NCBI GenBank assembly: GCA_963793245.1
Contig: CAWBZG010000005.1
Coordinates: 1 to 64,000, forward strand
DNA from: CAXBBB01 sp963793245
Lineage (GTDB): Bacteria; Bacteroidota; Rhodothermia; Rhodothermales; BA12
Direction: 5' to 3'
DNA: 64,000 nt
The position numbers were made by a program, and so were the translations under genes. Below the pieces are notes generated by a model. The model searched no databases, was not told the DNA's origin, and saw only the letters and a list, made by a program, of their open reading frames with translations. Below are positions 29,356 through 38,525 of the stretch, piece after piece (the first letter of the stretch is position 1; every line of letters begins with the position of its first letter).

Positions 29356-30177
29356 TTGCCCATGCCCTCTCCCCTCCGGAGTATTCGTCTGCGTGTTGCG
29401 CGCCTGACGCTCCTCGCCCTCGCCAGCCTTGCAGCTACTGGCCTCTTCGCCGGGTGCGACGCCGACCCCGGACAGCCCGACGCCGTCGGTAGGCCGCCCG
29501 TCATCCGCAGCCTGACCGTCAACCCGGACAGCATTCGGATCGATCTGCTGCCTCTCAGCCAGATCGCCGACAGCGTCGCGACGGTCCCGCTCACGATCAT
29601 CGCCAACGCGAGCGACTCTGACGGACGCGTCGACTCGGTCGTGTTCGTATTGCTCGACCGGACGGCGGGCGCCGAACCTATCGGGCAGGCAACGCTGGAA
29701 CGAGTCGAAGGCCAGACCGATGTGTACGGCGGGGCTTTTGTGCTGCCTCTTCCGATCACAGCGCTGGGCCGATTCGGAGTTCTCGTCTACGCCGTCGACG
29801 ATCAGGGGCAGTCGGCGTCGGCGCGGAGCACGTATGTCGTCTCCAACCCCATTTTGCGGTCGGCGCGCGTGTCGCCCGATCCGTTTGTAACGGGGCGAGA
29901 CTCGATCCTGACCGTCTCGGCGAGGATCGTCCACCCGCGCGGGCTGGACCAGGTGGAGCAGGTTTCGGTCACCTTGCCTGGAGCGCCCAACCCGTTTTCG
30001 CTCATCGACACCGGCAGCCTCGCCGCGGGAGACTCGACGGCGGGCGACGGCATCTACTCGGCTCGCATCACCGTCCAGGGCGCGTTTTCCGTCGGAGATC
30101 TCGACCTGACCTTTCGCGCGTTTGAGCGCAACGGCGCCGTCAGCGACCCCGTAGTGGTAACCCTGACGGTGCAATGA
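29356..30177 (+). CDS. Lipoprotein with Ig-like domains
   Basis: 273 residues. A lipoprotein signal ends in LFAGC (Cys34); a second start at 29362 is possible. The mature part has two beta-rich units: one with TIIANASDSDGRVDSVVFVL, typical of PKD/Ig-like folds, and one with RGLDQVEQVSVTLPG and DGIYSARITVQG. This pattern is common in surface lipoproteins of Bacteroidota. It is the first gene of a likely three-gene operon: its stop overlaps the next start by 4 bp (ATGA). The role is unknown, perhaps linked to the type IX-type proteins that follow. Confidence 0.75.
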   Translation: MPMPSPLRSIRLRVARLTLLALASLAATGLFAGCDADPGQPDAVGRPPVIRSLTVNPDSIRIDLLPLSQIADSVATVPLTIIANASDSDGRVDSVVFVLLDRTAGAEPIGQATLERVEGQTDVYGGAFVLPLPITALGRFGVLVYAVDDQGQSASARSTYVVSNPILRSARVSPDPFVTGRDSILTVSARIVHPRGLDQVEQVSVTLPGAPNPFSLIDTGSLAAGDSTAGDGIYSARITVQGAFSVGDLDLTFRAFERNGAVSDPVVVTLTVQ

Positions 30178-31697
30178 GACGACTATTTTTCCTGATGGCG
30201 CTGCTCACCGCCGCTCCTGCATGGAGCCAGCGGACCGTCGGCAGCGTCGACACGCGCTCAATTGAACGCAACCGCGTCGGCGTGCTCGAAGCCGGAGGCG
30301 GTCGGCTGTGGATCGGTTCGGGCTTAGTCGGCACGGCGGATGGCGGGCGGTCGTTTCGGGCGCCGAGCATCGACAGCCTGCGGTTTGGTAGCGACCGCGT
30401 GTCGTCGCTGAGCGTCGTCGGCGACACGATCTGGGCGGGCCTCTCGTTCACCGTCGAGACGACGCAAGGCTTCCGCGACGCCGCGTCGGGCCTGACCGTT
30501 TCGCGCGACGGCGGACGCACCTGGACGCTGCTCCCTGCCCCCCTCGACCTGCCGAGCGACACCGCCATCGTCTACGGCGATCCTACCAGAGCGCCGTTTC
30601 CTGCCGTTCCGTTCGTCGCCGCCGTCGGAGCGCCGCCCGTCGGCATTCACTACGATCCGCCGTCGCAAACGCTTTGGCTGGCCGCCTTCCGCTCCGGCCT
30701 ACGTCGCAGCGACGACGGCGGACGCACGTTCCAACGCGTCATCCTACCGCCCGACGACCTGAGCAGCATCGCGCCGGACGATCCATTTCTCTTCCCCATC
30801 GTCTCGCCGCGCTCCGCCCAAGACACGCTGGGCAGCTTCAACTTCTGGGCCTACGACGTGCTCGTCGACGAAGCAGGCGACGTGTGGGCCGCAACGGAAG
30901 CCGGACTCAATGTCTCGCGCGACGGCGGCGTGAGTTGGCGTCGATTCGGCCAGACTGAGGGCTTGTCGGGCGATCAGGTAACGACGCTCGCCGAGCAGCA
31001 GGTCGACGGGCGGCGCAACCCGATCTGGGCCGCAACCGGACCGCCCGCCCGACGCCAATCGACCGGGCAGCGCGGCCTGACCGTCACCCGCGACGGCGGC
31101 GCCACGTTCGAGGTTGTCTTGGCCGGAGAGAGCGTCAACGCCATCGCGTTCGACGGCTCGCGCATCTTGCTCGCCGGAGAGAGCGGCCTGCTCGTCTCGG
31201 ACGATGACGGGCGAACGTTCCGCGCGCAACAGACATTCTTCGACCCGGCCCGTCCGACCGACCCCGTCTCGCCCGACGTGCGCGTACTGTCGGTCGCGGT
31301 CCAGGGCGGCTTCACGTGGGTCGGCACCGACGAAGGCCTGTTCCGCACCGACGACCGGACACTCCAGACGTGGACTCGCTTCCGCGTCGACGTGCCGCTC
31401 GTCGCCGACCTAGACGATCCGCGCCAGATCAGCGTCGAGACGTACGCCTACCCCAACCCCTTCTCGCCCGCAAGCGCCCGGCAGGTCCGCATCCGCGTCG
31501 GCGGCGACGCGACACGCGTCCGGCTGTTCGACTTCGGCATGCAACTCATCCGCACCTTGACGCCCGACCAACAGGCGGGCGATGGACTCGAAGCCCTCTG
31601 GGACGGTCGCGATGAGGCCGGCTACCGCGTGCCCAACGGCACGTATTTCTACATGGTCGACGGTGGTGGACGCGGCAAGATTCTGGTGATCCAATGA
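30174..31697 (+). CDS. Secreted propeller protein with C-terminal FlgD-like domain
   Basis: 507 residues with a signal peptide (MRRLFFLMALLTAAPAWS). Repeated units of the kind SxDGGRxF/W are seen (TADGGRSF, SRDGGRTW, SDDGGRTF, TRDGGATF, SDDDGRTF), indicating a sialidase/BNR or two-component-type propeller. The end has YAYPNPFSP, then a beta domain with LWDGRDEAGYRVPNGTYFY, the typical FlgD-Ig/type IX sorting-like tail. Likely exported to the surface. Start and stop overlap the neighbours by 4 bp each, so translation is probably coupled with the lipoprotein upstream and the PorV-like gene downstream. Confidence 0.8.
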   Translation: MRRLFFLMALLTAAPAWSQRTVGSVDTRSIERNRVGVLEAGGGRLWIGSGLVGTADGGRSFRAPSIDSLRFGSDRVSSLSVVGDTIWAGLSFTVETTQGFRDAASGLTVSRDGGRTWTLLPAPLDLPSDTAIVYGDPTRAPFPAVPFVAAVGAPPVGIHYDPPSQTLWLAAFRSGLRRSDDGGRTFQRVILPPDDLSSIAPDDPFLFPIVSPRSAQDTLGSFNFWAYDVLVDEAGDVWAATEAGLNVSRDGGVSWRRFGQTEGLSGDQVTTLAEQQVDGRRNPIWAATGPPARRQSTGQRGLTVTRDGGATFEVVLAGESVNAIAFDGSRILLAGESGLLVSDDDGRTFRAQQTFFDPARPTDPVSPDVRVLSVAVQGGFTWVGTDEGLFRTDDRTLQTWTRFRVDVPLVADLDDPRQISVETYAYPNPFSPASARQVRIRVGGDATRVRLFDFGMQLIRTLTPDQQAGDGLEALWDGRDEAGYRVPNGTYFYMVDGGGRGKILVIQ

Positions 31698-33028
31698 TGT
31701 CGATGTTTTGCACCCAATCACAAACTGCGCGCACTACTGTCAAGCCACATTCTGATTCTTTTCGAGATGACGCGCTGCTCATATTTATTCGTCCTTTTGA
31801 CTTGACACAAAAGGACCAAAAAGTCAAGGCTTACGTCGCACCGGCGGACGCTGCGCTTCGTCGGCTAAAATCGTCCAAACTCGCTGACGCTCAAACAGGA
31901 CGATTTTTCGACGCCTCCTGCGCTTCACGTCTTGATCGCCGATCCGTCTCAGGCCGATCAATCTCTGCCGGTGGCAGGTTACTGGCTTCGCCCCTCCAAG
32001 TACTCGCATTCCTAGCAGTCGCTCTCCTTCTCGTCCCGTCCGCGTTCGCCCAAACCGGCGCGTTCAGCCGCATCGGATTTGGTGCGCGCGGGATCGCGAT
32101 GGGCAGCGCGGGGACTGCGGACGGCAGCGGATTCGGGATGCCGCACTACAATCCGGCGCTGACACCGTTCGTCGGACGGCAGCACGTCGAGGCGTCTACA
32201 GCGCTGATGACGCACGACCGCGAGATTCAGTATTTGCAGGTCGGCGCGTCGCTTCCGCCGCGTGCGGGCGTGGCGGCGGGGCTGACGCGCGGTGCCGTAA
32301 CGGACATCGACGGACGCGATGAGAGCGGCTTTCCGACGCAGACGTATCAGACCGAAGAGTACCACTTCTTCCTCGCGTTCGGCCTGCGCCTGGGCGAGCG
32401 GGTAAGTGGCGGACTGGCGATGCAAATCTTCCGCTCCGAACTCTTCAACGAACTCGACCCCGGCCTCTCGATCGGCATCGACCTGGGACTGCTCTACCAG
32501 GCGACGCCCCGATTGGCGTTTGGATTGGTCGCCGACGACCTGCTGGGCAACTACACGTACGAAGGCGGATCAGCAGGCGGACTGGTCGGCGGCACGACTA
32601 CGAGCGACGCGTTTCCGACGCGCCTACGCCTCGGCACGAGCTATGTCCTGGGCGACTCGACACGCGGCACCACGCAAATCCTCGCCGACGTAGAAGCGCA
32701 GTTCTCGGACCGCGAGTTTGTCCGGTACCGCACCATCATTCTCGGCGGAGAGCCGCAACGCCGATCCATTGTCACCGAGCAAACCAGCGCCGACGTGTTC
32801 GCCCGCATCGGGGCCGAGCACACGTTTGCGCAGTATCCGCTGAGCATCCAGGCAGGCATCGACGGGCTGGGCGGCGACGACTTCACCCTCGACATGCTGC
32901 GTCCGAGTGCCGGGTTTGCTGTCGAGCAGGCGGCGGGTACGATCATCCTTCGCTTGCAATATGCTGCCCGGCTCGAACCGTACGGTCAAGGCCTGATGCA
33001 TCTGATCACCGTCCGCGCGCTGCTGTGA
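31694..33028 (+). CDS. PorV/PorQ-like outer-membrane protein with repeat-derived N-terminal extension
   Basis: The open frame has 444 codons and starts at an ATG overlapping the previous stop (ATGA). The real protein seems to begin near residue 97, where a signal peptide (LAFLAVALLLVPSAFAQ) is followed by RIGFGARGIAMGSAGTADG and HYNPAL, the pattern of PorV/UPF0164-type barrels, ending in aromatic/hydrophobic strands. PorV carries type IX substrates to the surface attachment complex. Codons ~33-90 are dispersed repeat copy B read in frame, which would bury the signal peptide. No ATG or GTG is present in frame just before the signal peptide; CTG at 31982 is the nearest unusual option. The gene may be silenced or use a non-standard start. 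Confidence 0.7.
   Translation: MMSMFCTQSQTARTTVKPHSDSFRDDALLIFIRPFDLTQKDQKVKAYVAPADAALRRLKSSKLADAQTGRFFDASCASRLDRRSVSGRSISAGGRLLASPLQVLAFLAVALLLVPSAFAQTGAFSRIGFGARGIAMGSAGTADGSGFGMPHYNPALTPFVGRQHVEASTALMTHDREIQYLQVGASLPPRAGVAAGLTRGAVTDIDGRDESGFPTQTYQTEEYHFFLAFGLRLGERVSGGLAMQIFRSELFNELDPGLSIGIDLGLLYQATPRLAFGLVADDLLGNYTYEGGSAGGLVGGTTTSDAFPTRLRLGTSYVLGDSTRGTTQILADVEAQFSDREFVRYRTIILGGEPQRRSIVTEQTSADVFARIGAEHTFAQYPLSIQAGIDGLGGDDFTLDMLRPSAGFAVEQAAGTIILRLQYAARLEPYGQGLMHLITVRALL
31790..31962 (-). repeat. Dispersed intergenic repeat, copy B (inside 5' part of PorV-like gene)
   Basis: An inverted, diverged copy of 3671-3840. The shared hairpins are GTCCTTTTG (31791-31799) with CAAAAGGAC (31808-31816), and AAATCGTCC (31868-31876) with GGACGATTT (31898-31906). 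The order of parts is the mirror of copy A, as expected for opposite orientation. Its position between the coupled ATG and the signal peptide of the downstream gene is unusual for an intergenic repeat. Confidence 0.8.
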
Positions 33029-33047
33029 GTCGCCTGGAGGCATTCGT

Positions 33048-33486
33048 TCAACGCAAGAACGGCCAGCAGTTCGGTCGGCGTGTAGACCGGAATCGTGCTC
33101 GCCACAAAGCCGGATCGCATCGCGCGTGACGATTCCTACGCAGCCCGATGAGACGGCCGCTGAGTGGACGACACCATCTTCGTAGTCGCGGAATACCGGG
33201 GCGCGCACTTTCCGTCTGTCGGTGTGCGCTCACCTGGAGTTCAACTGTCTTCAGCACGGTCGCGAACCTCAAACAAGCGAGCAACTGTTCGACCGCTCGA
33301 AACGCTTGGTCGACACCCACAGCACGAGCAACGATCGTAATGAACCGTGGCACACTGATCGACGCTACGACACCCGAAAGAACGAGCGTTGCAGCAGCAG
33401 CGAACAGATCCGCAGCGTCACGCACAAATGGTTCGCGATTCAGGAACACGTCGAGCAGCACGTTCGTGATCTAGCAGAATGCGCAC
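33048..33486 (-). pseudogene. VapC-like PIN-domain toxin remnant (frameshifted)
   Basis: Pieces of one PIN protein are spread over three frames. The start reads ILLD then, after a +1 shift near 33465, LLDVFLNREPFVRDAADLF and VEQLLACLRF. A later frame gives FRDYEDGVVHSAAVSSGCV and GIVTRDA, the acidic Asp and C-terminal strand region. A third gives VASTIPVYTPTELLAVL. PIN toxins cleave RNA; this copy cannot make an intact enzyme as read. It lies just downstream of its damaged antitoxin. Confidence 0.75.
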
Positions 33487-33495
33487 ACTCGTGGC

Positions 33496-33763
33496 TCATC
33501 CGTACTTCTCGTTCAAGGTACCGTCGTAGATCTTCTTCGTCGACATTTGCGCCTCGGCGATTCCGGTCAAGCGAGCGCGTGATCGGAGGAAGAGCGCTGC
33601 GCCAGTCGGACGGAGCGCCATCGCCCCCATCTGCTGTATCGGCAGCGATCAGGCGGAAGTAGTTCTCGACGAGTTCGGACACGCTCGCTCCACGCTGGGC
33701 GGCGTAGGCTTTGGCGCGCTCGATCACGGATTGCTCCATGCGGAGGGTAAGCTTGGTTTTCAT
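33496..33763 (-). pseudogene. DUF6364-like antitoxin, C-terminal half frameshifted
   Basis: From ATG 33763 the frame gives MKTKLTLRMEQSVIERAKAY, GASVSELVENYFRLIA and LPPITRSL, the ribbon-helix-helix-type antitoxin pattern that I associate with DUF6364. After that, family residues TGIAE, GANVDEEDLRRYLE and EKYG-stop alternate between two frames, implying three single-base indels within about 70 bp. The single open frame runs on to 33440 without stop. It pairs with the PIN remnant. The indels may be decay or sequence error. Confidence 0.7.
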
Positions 33764-33923
33764 GGCCTGACGTATGACAATTCTGCTTTCGTACGTCACC
33801 TAAACATCCAGGTTCGCATCGCCCGCGTGTCGGCACCGGGCGGCGAGAGTGGCGTTGGCTCTGTCTTGCTTACTGTTTGACTGCTTGGAACTGCCCCGCA
33901 TCGCCCCCCCGCCGCATCGCCCG

Positions 33924-35111
33924 ATGTACGCTCCGCCGCAGAAGCCGCGCACACCCGAGAGGATCTGGCTTCACGTGCTGCTCTTCGTCGTCACGTTCGT
34001 CTGTGTGACGTTGTCGGGCATGATCTGGACGGGGCGTGAGACGGCTTACGTAGTAGATGGGTGGATCACGCTGGACTGGCTTGGCCTCTCTATCGGACCG
34101 ACGGCGCTGCTGGACGGACTGCGGTTCTCGGTCCCCTTTCTGCTGTTTCTCGGCGTTCACGAGATGGGGCACTACGTCGCTGCGCGTCGGCATGGTATCG
34201 ACGCGTCGCCGCCGTACTTCATCCCGTTGCCGCCGCTGATCGGAGTCGGGACGCTGGGTGCCGTGATCCGCATTCGGGAGCCGATCCCGACGACTCGCAA
34301 GCTGTTCGACGTGGGCGCGGCAGGACCGCTGGCTGGGTTCGTCGTTGCGCTGAGCGTACTGCTGTATGCCCTCGCCACGCTCCCGCCTCCGACATACTTG
34401 CTGGACATGCCGGGCCACGACGCCATCAACGCCTACATCGACCAGAATGGCACGTTTCCGCCTATGGACACGCTGGAAGGCTCGCCGATAGCCATCGGCC
34501 CGACGCTGCTCATGTCGCTCCTTACGCCGCTGTTCGACCATGTGCCTCCGGCGTACGAACTGTATCACTACCCGACACTGTTCGCTGCGTGGCTCAGCCT
34601 GTTCTTCACCGCCCTCAACCTGTTGCCCGCTGGACAACTCGACGGCGGCCACGTCACATATAGCCTGTTTGGGGCGCGCCGAGCGACTACCCTGGCGCGT
34701 CTAACGGTGGCGACGCTCGCCATACTGGGCACGTTGGGGCTGGCTCCCGGCCTGCTGTCGATGCTGCAAGAGTGGCACGGGCTGGCGGGCATCTTGCTCT
34801 GGCCGATTCTGGGCGCCATGCTCTACTGGTTCGCGCTCCGCATCTTTCCGCACGATCAGATACTCCAACTCGCGTTCGGCGGCGGACTACTGATTCTGAC
34901 CGCCGTCGTGCTCTTCCTCGCGCCGGACGTAGCACGCTACGGCTACGGGTTTTGGCTGTTTTGGGCATTCCTGATCGCCCGCTTCATCGGCATCGAGCAT
35001 CCGCCGGTCTACGTCGATCAGAAGCTGACGCCGGGCCGCCGGATCCTGGCCTGGACGTGCATCGCGCTGTTCGTCTTCTGCTTCAGCCCGCAGCCTATCT
35101 ATGGTGGATGA
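33924..35111 (+). CDS. Site-2 protease family (M50) membrane metalloprotease
   Basis: 395 residues from ATG 33924 (MYAPPQKPRTPERIW). The zinc motif HEMGHYVAARRHG sits in a membrane helix, followed by SPPYFIPLPPLIGVGTLGAV and, late in the protein, NLLPAGQLDGGHV, whose Asp is the third ligand. Several hydrophobic helices run to the C-terminus. S2P enzymes cut membrane-embedded regulators or signal-peptide remnants. No PDZ domain is apparent, so this is the short polytopic type. It overlaps mnmD by 11 bp. Confidence 0.9.
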   Translation: MYAPPQKPRTPERIWLHVLLFVVTFVCVTLSGMIWTGRETAYVVDGWITLDWLGLSIGPTALLDGLRFSVPFLLFLGVHEMGHYVAARRHGIDASPPYFIPLPPLIGVGTLGAVIRIREPIPTTRKLFDVGAAGPLAGFVVALSVLLYALATLPPPTYLLDMPGHDAINAYIDQNGTFPPMDTLEGSPIAIGPTLLMSLLTPLFDHVPPAYELYHYPTLFAAWLSLFFTALNLLPAGQLDGGHVTYSLFGARRATTLARLTVATLAILGTLGLAPGLLSMLQEWHGLAGILLWPILGAMLYWFALRIFPHDQILQLAFGGGLLILTAVVLFLAPDVARYGYGFWLFWAFLIARFIGIEHPPVYVDQKLTPGRRILAWTCIALFVFCFSPQPIYGG

Positions 35112-35817
35112 CGGAGCACCTGCCCACCACGCCGTCGTCCCGACACGCGACGGAACGCCGACGCTCCACAGCGCGCGCTACGGTCAGACGTACGGGTCGA
35201 CGGGTGGCGCGCTGACCGAGTCGCAGCATGTGTTTCTGGACGGCACGGATGCGGGCACACGACTACGATCGGGCAAGGCGACGCGCGTGCTCGAAGTCGG
35301 CTTCGGCACAGGTCTCAATTGGTGGACGACAGCGCAGGTGGCGCTCAAGAGCGGCGCGCGTCTCGACTTCGTCAGCCTGGAGTTCGACCCGGTCCCTGCG
35401 GACGCGCTCCAACGTCTCAACCTGCCTCGGCTCGTCGGCCTACCGCTGCCGACCGGTGCGTTTTTCTCCGCCTACGCCGATGCCGTCGCATCTCCCCGCA
35501 ACCCGGCGACGCATCGCATCGCGCTCACCCCATACATCGTGTTGACATTGCACGTTGGCGACGCATTGGAAGCAACGCTACCTACCGAGTGCGACGCCGT
35601 TTACCTCGACGCGTTCAGCCCCGACGCCAACCCCGAATTGTGGACCGCCTCATTCGCACGACAGCTATTGGGTGCACTGCGTCCGGGCGGCAAGCTGGCG
35701 ACGTATTCGGCCAAACGCAGCATCCGCGATGCACTGACCGAAGCGGGTTTTCATGTCGAGCGGCGCGTAGGGCCACCGGGCAAGCGGCACGTGGTGAGCG
35801 CAACGCGCAGTGCGTGA
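35101..35817 (+). CDS. mnmD: tRNA 5-methylaminomethyl-2-thiouridine34 methyltransferase MnmD
   Basis: 238 residues, overlapping the preceding gene by 11 bp. The SAM-binding motif VLEVGFGTGLNW and the family block YLDAFSPDANPELW match the DUF752/MnmD methyltransferase domain, here stand-alone and not fused to the MnmC oxidase half. A TYSAKRSIRDAL stretch precedes the end. It would methylate the wobble uridine of certain tRNAs. Stand-alone MnmD is normal outside Proteobacteria. Confidence 0.88.
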   Translation: MVDDGAPAHHAVVPTRDGTPTLHSARYGQTYGSTGGALTESQHVFLDGTDAGTRLRSGKATRVLEVGFGTGLNWWTTAQVALKSGARLDFVSLEFDPVPADALQRLNLPRLVGLPLPTGAFFSAYADAVASPRNPATHRIALTPYIVLTLHVGDALEATLPTECDAVYLDAFSPDANPELWTASFARQLLGALRPGGKLATYSAKRSIRDALTEAGFHVERRVGPPGKRHVVSATRSA

Positions 35818-35875
35818 TAGATGCAACCATGCGTAAGGGCACGCCGTGGAAACCCAAACCTCCCCTCTTTATCGC

Positions 35876-36451
35876 ATGTCCGACGTCGTCTACACCTTCC
35901 CCATCATCAGCCTGGGCAACCGCATCTCGGTCACCGACGGCGAGGGGAACGCGCTCTACCACGTCAAGCAGAAGCTGTTCAAACTGCGCGAGTCGATCCG
36001 CGTCGAGTCGGCGACCAGCGGCCCGTCGTTCCAGATCGACGCCGACCGCATGCTCGACTTTTCGGCGTCGTACACGATCACGACCGACGGAGGGCAGGTG
36101 CTGGGCAGCGTACGGCGCCGGGGAATGCGCTCGCTCTGGAAAGCGCACTATGAGATCTACGCCGGAAGTACGCTCCTCGCCACTCTGAGCGAGACCAACC
36201 CGATGGCAAAGGTCGCCGACAGCCTGCTCGGTGGAATCCCTGTTCTGGGCATGCTAACCGGCTACCTGTTCCACCCCGCCTACGCTGCTGTCCGTCCCGA
36301 TGGCGACGAGATGATGCGGGTTACCAAACAGCCCGCTCTCCTCGAAGGCCGCTTCGTTGGGACCGAGCGCGACGACATGGACGGCGCAGAACGGACGATG
36401 CTGCACATGGGCGTGCTTACGATGCTGCTGATGGAACGCGACCGTGGCTAG
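35876..36451 (+). CDS. LURP-one-related (Tubby-like) family protein
   Basis: 191 residues from ATG 35876 (MSDVVYTFPIISLGNRISVT); an earlier in-frame ATG at 35846 is possible. The pattern of beta hairpins (LYHVKQKLFKLRESIRV, FSASYTITTDGGQVLG, WKAHYEIYAG) fits the LURP-one/phospholipid scramblase-like barrel. The end is more hydrophobic (TMLHMGVLTMLLME). The role in bacteria is not established. Nothing in the neighbours suggests a pathway. Confidence 0.7.
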   Translation: MSDVVYTFPIISLGNRISVTDGEGNALYHVKQKLFKLRESIRVESATSGPSFQIDADRMLDFSASYTITTDGGQVLGSVRRRGMRSLWKAHYEIYAGSTLLATLSETNPMAKVADSLLGGIPVLGMLTGYLFHPAYAAVRPDGDEMMRVTKQPALLEGRFVGTERDDMDGAERTMLHMGVLTMLLMERDRG

Positions 36452-36538
36452 CAGAGAGCGGCGCGTGCTATCTTACGCCGTCACCCGAACACCGCGCCGA
36501 TAGTCTACCGCTACGCCCTCTCCTGCTAGCCGATCGCA

Positions 36539-37963
36539 ATGCTCCAAGAGCAAAGCCGCCTCTTTCAGCGCATTTTCCTGTTCACCGACTTCGCGCTCGT
36601 CGCGCTGGCGTGGTTACTCGCGTACGCGACGCGGTTCGCACTCTTTCCGTCGCTGGCCGAGCACCTGCCGGACGTCCCGCACCTGACGCCGCCCGAGTAC
36701 CTGCCGCTGAGCGCATATCTCTGGCTCTTGCCCTGGGCGATGCTGGCGTCGAGCCTGGTCTTCTGGCTCTCGGGCTTGTACGCGCAGGAGCGAGCGATCC
36801 GGTTTTTACGTCTGGCCTATAGTGCGCTCAAAGCGAGTGTGCTAGCGCTCGTCGGCGTGGCGGCGTTGGCGGCGTTCTACCGTGAGTTCTCGGTCTCGCG
36901 GCTGTTCTTGATGCTGTTCGCTGTCTACCTCGCGCTGTTTCTCACCGGAGCGCGGCTCGTGATCTACTACTGGATGAAGCGGATGCGGGCCAAAGGCAAG
37001 TATCGGCGCCGCGTGCTGATCGTCGGAGCCGGAAAGGTCGGGCACCACCTGGCGCGCGCATTCCGAGCGTATCCGTGGATGGGATTCGAGGTGGTCGGCT
37101 TCCTGGACGATACCAAAACCGGAGACGAAATCCTAGGCACGACCGACCAGGCCGCCGAGGTCGTAGACCGGATGGAGGCTAACGGCAAGCCCGTCCGCTA
37201 CGTCTACATCGCCCTTCCGCTGCGCGCGGCAACCGTGATCGAACGCGTCACAAGCGACATGAGCGAGCGCCTGGCTCACGTCTGCCTCGCCCCCGACCTG
37301 CTCGGCTTCACCGCTCTCAACGCCCGCGTCTCCGACATCGACGGGATGCCGATCATCCACCTGATCGACGAGGTCCCGCTGCGCCTGACGTGGGTCGCCA
37401 AACGGCTAGTCGACATCGTGTTCAGTGCTTCCGTTTTGCTGCTCGGATCGCCCCTGCTGATCGCCATCGCCCTGGCCGTCAAACTGACCTCGCCCGGACC
37501 CGTTTTCTACCGCCAAGAGCGCGTCAGTCTCAATGGGCGACGGTTTGGCATGCTGAAGTTTCGCTCGATGCGGACCGATCAAGCGGGCGACGTGAACCTG
37601 CTCACCCAGGCCAACGACCCGCGCGTAACCTCGGTCGGGCGCTTCATACGGCGGACGAGCCTGGACGAGCTGCCGCAATTCTGGAACGTCCTGATCGGCG
37701 ACATGTCGGTTGTCGGCCCTCGCCCCGAGCGGACGTGGGTGGTCGAGGAAATGCGCTCGCAGATCCCACGCTACATCCTCAAACACAAAGTCCCGGCGGG
37801 CATCACGGGCTGGGCGCAGATCCACGGCTGGCGCGGCGACACGAGCCTGGAGAAGCGCATCGAATATGATCTGTGGTACATCCAGCACTGGAGCCTCAAA
37901 CTCGACATCAAGATCATGGTGATGACGGTGTGGAAGGGACTGGTCGCGCGCAACGCGTATTGA
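36539..37963 (+). CDS. Polyprenyl glycosylphosphotransferase (exopolysaccharide initiating enzyme)
   Basis: 474 residues. Four to five N-terminal membrane helices are followed by a Rossmann-like part (GAGKVGHHLARAF) and the sugar transferase domain: KRLVDIVFSAS, LTSPGPVFYRQERV, GMLKFRSMR, TSLDELPQFWNVLIGDMSVV, GPRPERTWVV and GITGWAQIHGWRGDT. This is the WcaJ/PssY-type enzyme that moves a sugar-1-phosphate onto undecaprenyl phosphate at the inner membrane, starting exopolysaccharide or O-antigen units. No Wzx/Wzy genes lie nearby. Its last 50 bp overlap the convergent RAYT gene. Confidence 0.93.
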   Translation: MLQEQSRLFQRIFLFTDFALVALAWLLAYATRFALFPSLAEHLPDVPHLTPPEYLPLSAYLWLLPWAMLASSLVFWLSGLYAQERAIRFLRLAYSALKASVLALVGVAALAAFYREFSVSRLFLMLFAVYLALFLTGARLVIYYWMKRMRAKGKYRRRVLIVGAGKVGHHLARAFRAYPWMGFEVVGFLDDTKTGDEILGTTDQAAEVVDRMEANGKPVRYVYIALPLRAATVIERVTSDMSERLAHVCLAPDLLGFTALNARVSDIDGMPIIHLIDEVPLRLTWVAKRLVDIVFSASVLLLGSPLLIAIALAVKLTSPGPVFYRQERVSLNGRRFGMLKFRSMRTDQAGDVNLLTQANDPRVTSVGRFIRRTSLDELPQFWNVLIGDMSVVGPRPERTWVVEEMRSQIPRYILKHKVPAGITGWAQIHGWRGDTSLEKRIEYDLWYIQHWSLKLDIKIMVMTVWKGLVARNAY

Positions 37964-38519
37964 ACCGGTCGGCATGCCACGACGCGGGATTGTGTGCGAT
38001 GTATCGCCGGATGAAGTTCAGCGCCCGATCATTGCGAATGACGTGATCGTGGAATCGCGGTTGCCAGCCGAACGATGTGTCGATGCGCCGAGCGGCGCGG
38101 GTGACGGCGGACTTATACGAGCCGATGATGTTGACCGAGCGCTTCGGCGATGTGTAGCGACGCTCGGCCATAGCGCCGTTGTATGGAACGGCGCTACCGG
38201 ATTCCGCGTCATCCGCACCGATCCCAACGATGGCATGCACGTGATTCGGCATCACGACCACAGCGTCCACCACCGCATTGGGAAAGTGATCAGGAATCTC
38301 CGTCAAACACGAATGCGCCACACACCCGACCGCGTTCAACCCCATCACGCCGCTCCGAATCTCCCCGAACAGATGCCGTCGACGATCCGCGCAGATCGTG
38401 ACGAAATACCAGCCGGGCGACGCGTAATCGTGATCGGACAACCGTCGCGACCGGCGATGGGTGGTGAAGTGATCGAAGAGCGACGGCATGAGCAGAAGAA
38501 GAGGCACGTTCCCATCCAT
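37914..38519 (-). CDS. REP-associated tyrosine transposase (RAYT, IS200-like)
   Basis: About 201 residues from ATG 38519 (the frame is open to 38597; 38489 is another candidate start). The N-terminal part has SPGWYFVTICADRRRHLFG; the HUH motif is in MPNHVHAIVG, and the catalytic Tyr in GSYKSAVTRAAR. A WQPRFHDHVIRND stretch and a FIRRYIAHNP end are typical of Y1/RAYT proteins. These enzymes cut and move or copy REP palindromes. A GTAG-headed palindrome lies at its 5' end and others at 3.6 and 22.0 kb. Its 3' end overlaps the sugar transferase gene. Confidence 0.88.
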   Translation of the reverse strand: MDGNVPLLLLMPSLFDHFTTHRRSRRLSDHDYASPGWYFVTICADRRRHLFGEIRSGVMGLNAVGCVAHSCLTEIPDHFPNAVVDAVVVMPNHVHAIVGIGADDAESGSAVPYNGAMAERRYTSPKRSVNIIGSYKSAVTRAARRIDTSFGWQPRFHDHVIRNDRALNFIRRYIAHNPASWHADRFNTRCARPVPSTPSSP

Positions 38520-38525
38520 AGACCC

